Shown: piece after piece, positions 21,198 through 34,048 of the stretch
Position numbering within the stretch: the first letter of the stretch is position 1
Layout: each line of letters begins with the position of its first letter
DNA from: Amborella trichopoda
Taxonomy: Eukaryota; Streptophyta; Magnoliopsida; Amborellales; Amborellaceae
NCBI RefSeq assembly: GCF_000471905.2
Contig: NW_006498549.1
Coordinates: forward strand, 7,999,875 to 8,063,874
Length of the DNA: 64,000 bases
Reading direction: 5' to 3'
Notes under the pieces: model-generated
Databases searched by the model: none
What the model was told of the DNA's origin: nothing
The model's input: only the letters and a program-made list of their open reading frames with translations
Made by a program: the position numbers and the translations under genes

Positions 21198-22995
21198 TTG
21201 GTCGGACTTGATTTTTTTTTGCTCAAACGGTAGGAAAAATCCTCTCTCAAACAACCACGGAGGGTCCACACGAGTTGCACATGTGCTCTCTTATGTGTGG
21301 ATAGGAACCAACAAAGAGAGAGATTTTACGACAGGGGTACGTTTAGGCACTTACCTCGTCGTTTTGGGGTTCGGGATACACCCGGGCAGTTTGTCCTCTT
21401 AGAAAAATTACAAAGCCCTCCGGCTGTTTGCCAGCGCGGTTTGGACACGGACTCTCCTTAGGCTTTTCAACTCACTGCTTCGTTCTCTCTCGCTAGAAAC
21501 TGTAATATGGAATCGGTTGTACTCCTCTATAGTGGCTCGCTCGAACAAGGGTTGGTTGACGAAAAGAACGGATAAGGGATAAAGATGATAAGGATTCCGC
21601 TCTCCGCGCGAATGTTACACTCTCGGGTGATCAGAGCAATCAAAGGATTAGAACTCTCTTAACTTATCGACTCAAGAAGACTCCTCCCGAGTGACTGAGG
21701 GAGAGAGGGTATGCGTCTCTCACAACTCAACTCGACTATACGGAATCCTTAAGTTGACTCTGAAAGGTAGTGAGTCGAGCGTATGTCAGATAGCTGGGTG
21801 TTATACGGTACCGTAGGCTTGCTACGTCTACACTAGAGATGTGAGGGGGAAGAGATGAGACCGTGCGTTCTCCGCTAGCATGGGTTACTACACGGGGCAA
21901 GTAACGAGTGAAGAGAGAGAAGAAAGAAAGAAGACGGAGAGAGGGTTTAGAGCCGCACGGTTAGCAAGGGCTAAGGGTAGTTTCTCTCTCTGAAAAATTT
22001 TCTCTCTCTTTGACACTAGATCCAAGAGTTAGGAGCAAAAAGATAAGTAGAAACGAGCTTAGTGTTTCTAACTCTTCGTAGTTGTTTGAGTCGCTAGTTG
22101 GTCGGACTTGATTTTTCTTCACATGGACAGTGAGAAAAGTCATCTCTCAAACAATCGCGGAGGGTTCACGCACATTGAGCGCGTACTCTCCTACATGCGG
22201 ATAGGAACTAACAAAGAGAAAGATTTTACAATAAGGGGCGTTTTGGGGTTCAGGTCACACCCGGGCAGTTGCGCTCTTAGAATAATTATGAAGCACTCCA
22301 GTTGTCTGTCAGCACAGTTTGAATACGAACTCTCCTCAGGCTTTTCAACTCATTGCTTCGTACTCTCTTGTTGAAAACTACAATATGGACTCGGTTGTAC
22401 TCCTCTATAGTGGCTTGCTCGAACGAGGGCTGGCTGACGAAAGGAAGGAATAAGGGAGAGATGTGATGAAGATTCTGCTCTCCGCGTGAACGTTGTATGC
22501 TCGGGTGATCAGAGCAATCAAAGGATTAAAACTCTCTTGACTTATCGGCTCAGGAAGACTCCTCCCGAGTGACTGAAGGAGAGACGTATGCGTCTCTCAC
22601 AACTCAACTCGACTATACAGAGAGAAAGTTAGAGCATACGTCAGATAGCAAGGTGATATACATTAGAGTGTATGATTTAAGGGAATCCTTAGGTTGACTC
22701 TGAGAGGTATTGGGTTGAGCATATGTCATATAGCAAGGTGATATGCCGCAGGTTTGCGGCGTCCACACTAGAGGTGCGTGGAGAGAGAGATGCGGTCGTG
22801 TGTTCTCCGCTAGCACAGGTTACTACGCGGAGCAAGTAACAAGTGAAGAGAGAGAGGAAAGAAAGAAGACAGAGAGAGGGTTTTGAGCCACGCAGTTAGC
22901 AAAGGCTGGGGGTAGTTTCTCTTTCTGAAAAGTTTTCTCTCTTTGGGGTTAGATCCAAGAGTTAGGAGCAAAAGACAAGTAGAAACGAGCTTAAT
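21198..22995. repeat. Two-copy tandem duplication of about 0.9 kb, unknown family
   Basis: Unit A (21198 to about 22095) and unit B (about 22096-22995) both begin TTGGTCGGACTTGATTTTT and share long blocks throughout, such as GGTTGTACTCCTCTATAGTGG, GGTGATCAGAGCAATCAAAG, CAACTCAACTCGACTATAC and TAGATCCAAGAGTTAGGAGC. Identity is roughly 85% by eye, with a small internal duplication in unit B. The sequence is less AT-rich than its surroundings and has no credible ORF. On the minus strand a TATATAAA box lies just upstream (about 23050), so the units may be the leader of an LTR element or a non-coding transcript. Confidence 0.75.
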
Positions 22996-25900
22996 GCCAC
23001 TATTTCATTAATGAATGATCCGACCTTTTTACAATTGATCTAAGCTTGTTTATATAGAAGACCCACTAAACAAGGGTGGATGCTCAAAACTAAGCTTAAA
23101 AATAATTAAAAGAAATTACAATAAAATCTCAAATTTAGGAATAAAGACCAAATTACCCCTTAACCTTTTGTGCTAATGACGAAACCATCTCTCTCAGAGG
23201 GGCCTTCCGCCATTGCCAGATCTTAGAAGCTTTTTCGAATGCTTATGATGGTGTTTGAGATGATTGATCATCGTAGTCTTGATGCTTATTTGATTATGAA
23301 GAGTTTGATGTCTTTTGATCGTCTTGAGGTGGGCTTTTTCCCAAGCAGTGGAAATCCGGCTCGATCGTGAATTTTTTTCCATCTCTACAACGTAATTTAT
23401 GGTGTTTAAGTCTTTATTGTGATTGAAAATTAATGAGGAGACTTCCATAGTCGTTTTGCGCCAATTTTTATCCATTTTGGTCCTTTCTTGAAGTACTTTT
23501 TTATTTCGAAAATCACCGAAAAAAGGGATTTCGGTGATCGGGCGATCTTGCTTTCTTCATCCTTGGAGTTTGTGATTTATCCGACCTTAGATTGAATATA
23601 ACAGTTATACGAGTTTGTAGCCTTTCATGATACGGTGTTATCGAACCTGTCTTTTCGATGATCCGATGTTTAGATCTTTAGTTTATTTCTTCACGAAGTT
23701 CGAGATGCTTTTTTTTTCAAAAATTCTGATTTCCATGGTTTCGGGCTCATATTCTCTTTAGAAAAACTTTGATTGTGGGTCATGTCACGGTGCGTGCCAT
23801 ATGTCAAAATGATCGGGTCCTCGAGACCTATGTTGTGTCTGAATTTGAGCTTGAGCCAACTTCAATCAAGCGATGTGTGGGTGTTTGCAGATCATCCCGA
23901 GAGGTGAAGATCACAGCCTCCATAATTGGGGACTGGTTTTGGTGAAGCCCCATTGTAATAGTGTACGACTTATCCCTTCAAGGTAATTTGGGCCCAAAAT
24001 ATTCTTGGGAGGTCCGATTGAGCCCAAATTTGGTTCCTAGTGGTTTTTCGATGTTCTGAATGCAACGACGGTGGTCCAATACTTATTTTGAAGCCCCTAG
24101 CTCAGGGTTGTAGTTGTAAGGTCTCTTTATGGTGTGATATTATTTTTTCCAAGGTTGCCTAGTGTTAGGCTTATTCTGCAATGTTCCTTCGGTATGGTGG
24201 TGTCTTGGGCACTAGCAGAACTAGGTTGTCACTAACTCTATTCTTATTTGTGTCAGGGATATAGGTACGTCGAAAATGACGTACACCACTAATATTTATT
24301 AAAATCAAAATTCAATACTACATTACTCATAATATTAATAAATAAAATGATGAGGGGGTCCCCCATATGAGGTTCACATCACCCCCACATCATCTCTACA
24401 TAGGGTGGATGCCGGGCCCATGGAGTTGGCATGTTGAGACCCATTGGCTATTTGGGTGTCCCGTATCCAGGGGATTATCTTAAATTGTCATTACTTCGAA
24501 ACAATTTAGGAAAACATATTTTCTTGCCTGAAAAAATCTAGAAATATTCTCATCAATTCATAAAATCATTTTAATGATTTTTATCAAAACCAATTATTCC
24601 AAAGTCACCTTCTCGAGGTGATCCAACATACTCATGGCTCATTATATATAATTAGGGGCTCATGATATTAGCCTATCAAAGTTAAACTGATGTGCGACTC
24701 TGAATCCCTAAGTTTAAGCGGATTTCACAAGGTGCGAAGGTTCCTCTCTTGGCACATGTGCATAACTCTATCCAGTGGATCCCTGGAAGAGCAGCTTTCC
24801 ATGCATTGTGACTGTATATGCATGTGCTACGAGAATATTTTCGTTATCAGGGATTTATGCCAATGCCCTCTATCAGCCCTAACATTCATGTGCATGACAT
24901 TTAGTCATCAAGCACTTAAATAAATCGTAGTGCCCTAGCTTATCACTCAGTCATGAGGCACAAACACAACAATCGACCTTGACTTAGAGGTAACCTTCAT
25001 CCCTCTCGGTACTTCCCATATATCAATCTTCTTCATGACATAATCGAGTTCCATGACTCTTGATCCTAGTGCGGCAAGATCCTAGAGTTATGTCGCTCTC
25101 ATACTCCCATAAAAGTCAAGAGCCATTGAAAATGTTAGAATATACGGCCTTGAAATGACATAATGCCTATAGGGAAATTTCAATCCTCACCATTATAGTA
25201 AAGAAGTGGGCATGATGGCTCTTACCATTAATAGCAAAGAAGCGAGCACACTACCATAAAGCCATTTGAGTATTTTTTTTAATTAAAGTGGAAACATAAT
25301 AAAATATAATATTTAATACATGGGGTACAACAAGGCACATCGCCTTGATAGGGCGAGGTCGAGTCCACTCGGATTGGGCCAAGTCTCAATACACTGCCCA
25401 TAGTTGTAGGAAATAGATCAAACCCAAAAAAAGGTTGAAAGTTTTCTTGGGCCGTTTGTAAATTCATACTGTCTGAGCAAGTTTGTATAAAGAAGCGTGA
25501 GCAAGGTTGACTGAGTCGGTCAGAGAAAATTCTAAGGTAGGCTACGTTTACACCTTAAAGAGAGAAGCTTATGAACCTTGACCAAATGCTTGGACCTTGA
25601 TAGAGTTGCTCAAGGTTGAGGATGAGAGCTCATGAAGGCAAAGAGAGGCCTCAAGAGGAGAGACAAATAGCAAGGAGAGAGGGATTTTCTAGGGTAGATG
25701 TACAGTAGAGATATGAAGGTTGGATTGGTTGAGATTAGAACGAGAGGAGATGGAAAAAAAAGAACACACATGAAAGTCTCATGGGGCTTAGAAAAATGAA
25801 AAAAATAAGTGTTCATTGTTTCTTAAAAATGTAATTTTGGTGACTTTGGTTTTCTAACTTGGTGCCTTCAAGGAAATATAAATTTTTTTTTTTAAAAAAA

Positions 25901-26260
25901 AAAAAGAGGAAAAAGGGGTTGAAAGTAACATCATTAAACTTGGGACATTATCCTTTTTTAAATGAACAACCTAATTGTCTTTATTATCATTTTATTATTG
26001 TAGGGTGTTTATATTATATCATTCAGACTTCAGGTAGAATTTACAGGTTAATAGCGGCAGTACTAGATATTATGAAACTAACATTTCTCTCCTTCAACAT
26101 ATATTAAGAAAAAAAAAAATTCATCCTAAGCCATGCTATGCAAAATATAGAAGTGTCATAAAAATATGGACGTGTAAGTCTATAGTTCTGAATTTTAGGA
26201 AACTTTGGGGGGTCCTGTTTCCCACCTAACTTAGTGTACCTAGTTATGTCTGAGCTTGCT
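22996..26260. other. Non-coding, repeat-like, no gene seen
   Basis: At about 23041-23070 the minus strand carries TCTATATAAACAAGC, a good TATA box pointing toward the tandem duplication. The rest (23.2-25.2 kb) has the texture of an old retroelement interior or LTR, but no protein domain could be recognised in either strand. Poly-A/T-rich sequence lies near 25880-25910. Confidence 0.35.
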
Positions 26261-26267
26261 ACTCTGT

Positions 26268-26269
26268 GT

Positions 26270-26323
<54 letters not shown>
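26268..26323. repeat. (TG)n(GA)n microsatellite
   Basis: A long TG run followed by a short GA run. Confidence 0.9.
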
Positions 26324-28366
26324 TGAAATCTTCAAGGAAATACTTTTAGGGATTGAACCAGAAAAGTGATAGAGCTCAAGCAGGGAGTTTTCAAATTTCA
26401 AAGAGATTTATCTGTTTTTCCTTTTATCAAGGCTCAAATATAGGGAAATTGGGGTTTTTCTCTCAATAACCAAAGTTAATCAAATTTTAGGGTTTTGAGA
26501 TACAAAGAGTTTTATATTGCAAAAAGTCATAGAGGAGATGAAGGAAGGAGATCTTTTTATAAAGCCTTCCTTTGTCCAGAAAAAACTTCTTTGTCTCATA
26601 AAAGTTTGTGATTATTGCATTAATGGTGAAGCTTTAGAGATCTAATACTTGGATAAGGTTGCAAGTGTCAAAGATCTCTTGATGAACAATATGAAATGAA
26701 AAAAATTGAGAGATTTAGATATTGCCTTTGAGCTCTAAGCATCATCTAAATATAACGTTTTCTTAGAAATGGGCCACCAGAGATATGAGCTTGCAAAGGA
26801 TACATGCTCGGGTGACTTTGGAGTGGCTTAGATTTTGAGGAACACACAACAAGTTATTTGCTCTCTGTGAAATAGAAAGAGAGAAGGCATTCACGATGTT
26901 AGCCTATTGATCTTGAGTTGATTGCCACTATTGTGATCAATCGCAGCAAGAGGGCCCATGAATAGCCTATTGTGTAACTTATTTCGTATGTTATAGACCC
27001 AATCAATTTTGTTTAACAAATTCTTAGTTTCTTTTGAGAATGGATGATACTTTTACAGTAGCGCAAGAAGGATTTTGTATACTGTGGCTCTTTTCTTCTT
27101 TTGAAATATGCACTCATTATATGTTCACTCTTTTTTGGACAAGCTGATGATGTATATATGTGCACTTTTTTTTTTTTAACTATTGGTCATTTTTAAATGT
27201 CTATTTGGTGAGGGAAAATTGGCCATCCATTTGTGGATGAATATGTGAATTTGTTTTTGTGTATCATGGTTTGGTATGAGTGTTGAATTTTGATGTTATA
27301 TGGTTAATTATGAATCTTTAAGTGTTTGTACTACCTTCATGGTGTATGAGATTATATGTCGTTACTATCTCTCTATCGTCATTGTCTTAACTGATTTTTT
27401 TTTTTTATATATGGTTGAGATAACCATTGCTGTCTAGAAATCAACAGTATTTGATTATGGTTTAGATCTTCATTGCCTTCTTGGTTGTATCTCTAATTGT
27501 TTGTAACAAAAAAATCACCAGCATTTTCTTTGATTTCAATCAAAAGTTATGCATGAAAACAATTGAATTTGATATGTGATTGTTTTTTAGAACATTTGAT
27601 TATGTTTGCAGAAGGTTAATGATCTTTTTGGATGGTGCATTTGATCAATAAACGTGGTTAAAACTTGTCAAATAGCTAATGAGCAGCAGGAATGTCCAAA
27701 CAACCAGTAATTCCTATCAAAATTTCATTGTCAATTTTTAGTTGCATGTGACGGGTTGTGTCAGAAACTTAAACATGACATTATTCCTTTTGTATAATTT
27801 GCAGGATATGAGCTAACTAGATGTATAATTTTAATGGTATACATTAGCTAAGTAAATCAGCCAATTGATTTATTAAATGAAGCAAGCAGTCTAGACATAG
27901 TAAGAGGCAATTGTATAACCAAGATTGCTTGAAAATTCGTTATCTCTATGCCTATTTCCATGTATGCCACTTTTAAGTTCGCCGTTCAATTTAGGAATGT
28001 GTTTCACTTCTATGGTTTAACTTTGGAGGAATGAAATGAATATAATGAGTCGTAATTGCCACTTTTTCTATTTCATTCTATTTTTTTCTACTATAATGAG
28101 TGAATGCTTCATATTTCTATGAGCCATTTCAAAGGAGTGAAATGCATGTGAGAAGAGAAGAATATTTTTTAAGAGAAAATGTAGCTGGATGGGAGAAAAA
28201 TCTTTATTTCTTTAAATTAACAAAAGAATAACGGTAGAAATCAAAGGTTTTAAAGATGTATTTAAAATTTTAAAAATCAATGAACTTTCACTTTATTGCC
28301 ACTTATGAATGTTCATGTCCATGGCATGAACATTTCATTATTTTTTTATTTATGATTGCAACAGGA
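26324..28366. other. Intergenic, no gene seen
   Basis: AT-rich sequence with short poly-T tracts and no domain match on either strand. A splice-acceptor-like TTGCAACAG lies just before the GRF zinc-finger ORF. Confidence 0.4.
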
Positions 28367-28642
28367 ATGTCTACAACATCTACAAGTAGTGGGGGCTTCC
28401 CACCCCGTCAATGTCTTCACTGTGATGTTGATTGTGCTATATATAGATCAACTACCAAAGACAACCCAAATAAATTATTCTTTCGATGTATATAAACTAA
28501 ATGCCTTTGGTGTTAGGATGGGAAATATAAATTCCTTCATTGGTGTGATCAATATGTAGCAAATGTGAACTACATGGCAAATTTGAGGCAGCGAAATGCA
28601 CCACAGTGGAGTCGCCACAAGAATCACATGAGCATGACCTAA
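28367..28642 (+). pseudogene. Broken GRF-type zinc-finger ORF
   Basis: From ATG at 28367 the frame reads MSTTSTSSGGFPPRQCLHC, then AIYRSTTKDNPNKLFFRC, a stop, then KCLWC, a stop, DGKYKFLHWCDQY and about 30 more residues. The order CxxC, S-T-x-x-NP-x-x-x-FFRC, C, F-x-W-x-D is that of a zf-GRF domain (a DNA-binding module in some plant small proteins, topoisomerase III and NEIL3). Two in-frame stops in the window mean it is not functional as a simple ORF. It could be a captured gene piece or part of a transposon; it lies 1.2 kb left of the PIF/Harbinger remnant. Confidence 0.6.
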
Positions 28643-29403
28643 AAATTCATGAACCAATGGCAGTACAACAATCCAGCATTGTTGTCTAGGCTACTTAAGA
28701 TATATTTTATATTTCCTATGTGTAACTAATGTTCTTATTGGTGCACTCATTTTTTTTAATTTTCATAATTGAATTGTTCAAAAAAATCTCGTGAACATGT
28801 AAATCTTGTATTTGATACTTAATTGAGGTTGTGGTTGACATTGTTTAGAGACTACTTGATTTTAGAAGTGCAAAGAAGTTTATCATGCAACATCAGCATC
28901 AATTATTGTACAAATATCTCTCTCTAGCGACCATGGTCATCCATAAAAAATCCAAGGTTCTCTCTCTCTAAGATGCTTCTCTCACTCATTAATTAAACTC
29001 TCTCTCTCAAACAAATAAAATTTATTGTAAATCCCCATTTTTTAGAGAGAGAGAGAGGGGGAGAGTGCACCAATGCAGCAAGGTTGGAAATCTTGTGATT
29101 GATTTTGTAACTAAAACAAAAATTACGAGTAGAAAATGTCGATAGTTCTTCTAATAAATATGGGAATAAATTTTTTTTTTTTTTTCACTAGCTATATTGT
29201 TTGTCTTACAAGTATTAGAGATAATTTAATTTAAAGTTTAAAAATAGAAAAATATATAACTTCATGATTTCCTAAAACATTGACGTTAATTACATATTTG
29301 GTATGTAAGATATATATAGGATACAATGGAAGGAACAAGACAAAAATAGCCCTAAACAACAGTAGGATATTTGGCAAAAGAGCGAGAGAGAAGATAGAGC
29401 AAG

Positions 29404-29449
<46 letters not shown>

Positions 29450-29865
29450 ATTTTGAGAGACGAGGGTTAAAATTTATTTTCGTGCTCAACGCTCTTTAAA
29501 GCTCAAAATGCTTTCGAAACAAAAAATAAAATAAAATTCAAACAGTCTAATTTTTAAAACATCGAACCACTTTGAAACGTTACAAATAGGTAAGGGGATT
29601 TGATAATGGGATCAAGGGCAAACATGACAAAAAAATAAAAAGTATCAAGGTTACCAAACTATCTGATGTTTGAAATATAGATTGGGGGCAAATTTGACCA
29701 AAACAATTTGAAGATGCGTCATTTCAAATAATAACTGCTTTTTTTTGGGCCATTCTGTTTAATGGTAAAAAATACCCAATCCATACATAAATTTCCCATT
29801 TTTCGAAATCGTTAATATTTATTATAACGGGCTCTGCCCGTTATGGCCAGCAGACCACAAATTCA
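28643..29865. other. Intergenic, no gene seen
   Basis: CT/GA-rich patches (28910-29060) and AT-rich DNA. No domain match. Confidence 0.4.
29408..29446. repeat. (AG)n microsatellite
   Basis: A pure AG run of about 39 bp. Confidence 0.9.
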
Positions 29866-32800
29866 TTTGGGGGTCATTTGGATACTTGGAAATCCATTAC
29901 AATGAAACATATTACAAAGAAATCTAGCATTTTCAATACTTGGGTACACCTAAAGAGTAATGAAATGAAAATGATTACACGCCATTTTCCCATATACTGT
30001 GAAAACAATTATGCGTGGATTAGCAAAAAAATCAATCACAGGTCGCGATGGGTAATTATTTACATGCCATTTTCCCAAATCCCTTCGCTGCTAACTCAAC
30101 CTCTCTTCTCTGTACGAGCCTCCCTTCTCAGTACTCTCTCTCTTTACAAGCAAGCGGTGCGGGTAATATTTGTGAGCAAATCTGCTATATCTCTCTCTCG
30201 GAGCAACAAACTTGGAGCAACCTCGAACAAAATTGTTGCCTTTCTCTCTCTGTTGGAGGAACTAACTTAGAGCAACCTCTCTCACCCTATTCGAAGTCTG
30301 CATCTGTCTCTCTTACCATATCCAAGTAAGAGCAATTTCTCTTGCTCTCTCTATCTTTCTCTCTCTCTGTTAAAAAAATTAGGATTCTACCTATTTTTCT
30401 ACGACATAAATCTGCCCTAAAAAATTTAGGGCTTTCATTTTTTCTAATGCCCTATAAAAATAGGGTTTGGTGAGTAAAAGATTCTTGCAACAATACGTAT
30501 TTTACAGGCCATGGGGGTTGATTTGAGCATGTAAGATTAGGTTGATTTTGTTCATTCTTTGTTACTCCAGTTTCTATAAAATTAGTAAAGTTATAGGTAG
30601 ATTTGGCTTGTTCTTGTTATTTTAGTTTACATAAAATCAGTAATTATGAAAGGTTTAAGAAATCTTGATCATGGGGTTATCACACAGTAGTTACAAATAT
30701 TTATTTTATGAGGTCAAGAGTTATTAGGCAGAGTGAATATTGGTGATTTGAACATCTTGTAACGAGAGCAACAAATTTATATTCTTTACTTCAACAAATT
30801 TCTCTATAAAAGTTTCTATTGTTTGATGCCCCAAATGTATGTCAACAATCAACAATATGTGGTAAAGATAGAAATGTTTTTTGGGGATTTTTTTTGTGTG
30901 TATCTGTCTCTTCTCCACTTACCAGATTTCATAGATAAAAATCTTCGTTAACACCTGTTATAGGATAAAAATATTAAATTATGCTAACTTATGTTTGCTC
31001 TTGATCACCCATCATGGTTGTTAAATTTATTAGCCATTAGCATCGTCGTTACAGTAACTCCAATGCATTAAGGTATTTTATAATAACCGAATTGTCTCTT
31101 TGTGGCCCTCATTCTTAACCACTTCTTTGAAAAATGACTAGTTTGTATATATATTTGTTTTGTGATTGCTATTGAGATTTTCTTTAGGTCTTATAGAGTG
31201 ATCAATTTTTTCCTCTGGTGAGTAACAATCAAAACCTCAAGCAGGAAGTAAAAATGAAAATAGCCGGATCAGTTGTTGCAGCTGGTAGTACTCTAGATAT
31301 ATTAGGTACTATTGCTAGCGACCTATATGCATAAATCATCTGCTCTAAAGCGTAATTTAATTGAAACAAAGTACCATAAAACGATAATTAACTCCACTGA
31401 GGTGGACTGTTGAAACTAGATTAGAATGAGTAAAAGATGTTACTTTATCTTGAAGAATATTCGTTTAGAGAGTGAAAATATCATTGATACAATGGGGGTT
31501 TCATTTGATGAATAACTTGTGATGTTCATGCACATTCTAAGCCAAAACCTGAAGGACCGAAAGATTGGTTTTGAGTTTGGTCACTCAGGAGAAATTGCCA
31601 GTCGACATTTTAACCTAGCGTTCAATGCAGTCATAGAACTTCTTAAAGAATTCTTCAAACCACCGTAGTCGAACTTACCACCAGAAATCGCTCGTAAGAA
31701 GGGGACGTTGTTTCTCTATTTTAAGGTAATGCATATTGATCATATTTGATGTTTTTTGCTTGATTACTATGGTATTCAACAACATTTTAATTGCTTCTCA
31801 ATAATAGGATTGTGTTGAAGCCATTGATGGCACTCATATCCCGGCAACTGTTCGAACTAGGCTCTAAAAAAAAGTGTAATAAAAAGGGTTTTGCATCACG
31901 AAATGTGATGGACGCTTGCCTATTTAACTTTCAATTCCAATGTATTTTTGCTAGATGGGAGGGTACTGCTGCTGATTATCGTGTTTTGCAATCATCACTC
32001 TCCTTGATGATCTTCTTGTAGTTCCCAATGGTATTTCGACTATATCTTTGATACTATATTTGTTCACATACTAATATATTACTAATTGATTTTAATCTCA
32101 ATCAAATATTCATCTTGTAGGAAATTACTACTTGATTTTAATCTCAATCAAATATTCATTTTGTAGGAAAATACTACTTTGTAGATCTGGGTACCCTAAT
32201 ATCCAAGGATTTCTCGCCCCTTAGCGTAAGACTCGTTACCATTTGAACGACTATGGTCATGTCAAAGAAAGATCACATGCCTACAAGGAGTTGTTTAATA
32301 AACGACATTTCTCATTCAGAAATGCCATTGAATGTGCTTTTGGAGTTTTGAAGGCACATTTATGTATCTTGAAAGTGACAACTACCTATCCAATCAAAAA
32401 ACAAGTAAAGAGAGTTGTTGCATGCTGCATTTTACACAATTTCATTCTAAGTGAAGACGGTGACCTTCCTGATTATGAAGATGTAATAACTGATCAAAAC
32501 CAGCCACCATTAATGGAAGTTCCAAAATCGGAAGTATTTAGGAGGAGTCAAAGAGAGAGAGATGAGTGGTTTGAGCTCAGAGATGACCTTGCGCTGTGGA
32601 TGTGGGCAGATTATAACAGTAGTCTTAATTATGTGGGCAGATTATAGGAGTCGTCTTAATTGAAGCTCATAATTTTTATTTTTGTAATTGAGATGGATTT
32701 ATGAAAAAAACTTTTATGGGATGTAAACTTGATTTTGCTTTATGTTTTCTATTAGACATCATGACCTTTTTAAATCTATGCAAAATTTTATTTTGCTTAT

Positions 32801-33275
32801 GTATAACTTAGTTTTGTAATTGTATTTTACATTGCTATATTAGAAGAATGCATTTCATGTGATTTTTTTTTAATAGTTGATGTGATAGTGATATTTGATA
32901 ATTCATGTTTGACATGGCAAATGAAATTCCAATGACTCGATTAAATCTCAAGACAGGGAGGAAACTTAAGTGGACTTAAAAAATAGAGATAATTTTGTTG
33001 GAGCTGTTTGTTGAGCAATGATTGCTAATAAAAAAGCCTATATCAACTTTTAAAAATGAGCAATGGATCTTGGAATGAATTTGAGAAGAGATGCTTTTAA
33101 GAATAAACTTAAAATGTGGTCAAAGAACTATATCACTCTAATAAAAGAAAATGAAAGATCAAAGTGGCTTTGATAAAATACTGGTAATACATTTCTCATA
33201 TTTCTTTTCCTGATATAGCCAAATAGCAATGTATTTTCCAAGGTACTCGAAATACTATCCAAACAATAAAATCCA
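29866..33275 (+). mobile_element. Decayed PIF/Harbinger transposon (limits tentative)
   Basis: The transposase remnant at 31471-32645 identifies the superfamily. Candidate ends are GTCATTTGGATACTTGGAAA at about 29871 and, reverse-complemented, GTTTGGATAGTATTTCGAG near 33270. They share TTTGGATA and some inner words but are too diverged to prove the terminal repeat, and no 3-bp duplication was settled. A CT-rich leader (30110-30370) precedes the coding part. No partner Myb-like ORF was recognised. Confidence 0.5.
31471..32645 (+). pseudogene. PIF/Harbinger DDE transposase, dead
   Basis: Block 1 (about 31471-31723) reads GFEFGHSGEIASRHFN and FKPP...PPEIARKKGTLFLYFK, ending at a GT donor. Block 2 (from 31809) starts DCVEAIDGTHIPATV and contains KGFASRNVMDACLFNFQF and WEGTAADYRVL. 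Block 3 (about 32165-32645) has GKYYFVDLGTPNIQGFLAP, HAYKELFNKRHFSFRNAIEC and VKRVVACCILHNFIL. The three catalytic acids of the nuclease (DDE_Tnp_4) are visible as Asp at 31826-31828, Asp at 31974-31976 and Glu at 32330-32332. An in-frame stop follows FFKPP, another follows FLAP, and the frame is lost after the first Asp block, so the enzyme is inactive. Confidence 0.85.
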
Positions 33276-33526
33276 TTTACAGATAATGTATTACTTAATA
33301 ATATATTAAATTAAGCAAACAATATATTTCGGAGACAATATATTTCGTCGACCCCTTCATGTTCCGATATATGGCGCGTACGTGTTTGAACGGTTGTTAA
33401 GACTCAGGAGATGAGATTTTTTGTAGTGGATAATGCATGCCTTGTTCACATAGCAGACCCAAGAAACTCCGAGCATATTACCAAGATGCATTTAGTGAGA
33501 GAAACCAGAATGCATTAATAAGTTCC
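33276..33526 (+). promoter_or_regulatory. Proximal promoter and 5' UTR of ABCB26
   Basis: About 250 bp lie between the probable end of the Harbinger remnant and the chosen start codon. AT-rich ATATATTTC repeats occur at 33320-33350. An in-frame ATG at 33437 could extend the protein by 30 residues, but the 33527 ATG opens a typical plastid-type N terminus. No TATA box was assigned with confidence. Confidence 0.4.
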
Positions 33527-34048
33527 ATGGCTCTGACAACTCACTCTAACACCAGTTTATTTCTGTCACAGAGGAAAACATCCCGAATATCCTCCTCGCA
33601 ATGGCTGTTTATGAAACCCGATTCATTCCCACACATTTCACGCTTCTCCGTTTGTGAAACCCTATTATCTAGGGTTTCCGCCAAGAGCATTTCTTACAGG
33701 AGCTGTGGGCGATCGGGTCCTTGCTTTTATCCTCTGAAAGCAGCAGCCTCGGCTGATGGATTCTCAGATGAACAGTCATTTCATAACGAAGAGGAGTTTG
33801 AAGAAGATGGAATTAGTGGAAGGCACTCAAAATGGAGATTTAGGGGTTCTTTGGAGAAGTTGCAGAGGGCTTTTGAAGTGGTCTGGTCGGTGTTACCTGG
33901 TGGAAGCTGGTGGAGAGTTGGTAATTCAGTTGAAGGGGATGCCAAGAAATCGGTGACGGTGTTTTTTGCATTGCGTAAGATGTGGGATCTGGTTTCTGAT
34001 GATAGATGGGTCATCATCGGTGGTTTTGCATCCGTAATTGTTGCAGCT
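33527..34048 (+). CDS. ABCB26: ABCB26 exon 1
   Basis: 522 nt, 174 codons, from [17 protein letters not shown] to SVIVAA. The donor is GCT|GTATGA. It contains the transit peptide, an acidic linker (EEEFEEDG) and the start of membrane helix 1. The upstream in-frame Met at 33437 is the alternative start. Confidence 0.9.

Noticed and set aside
23194-23475. 93-residue minus-strand ORF, basic and His-rich
   Set aside because: No recognisable domain; it lies in repeat-like DNA close to the unknown tandem duplication.
33437-33526. Upstream Met of ABCB26 at 33437
   Set aside because: The added 30 residues lack transit-peptide character; the Met at 33527 gives a typical plastid N terminus. Kept only as an alternative.
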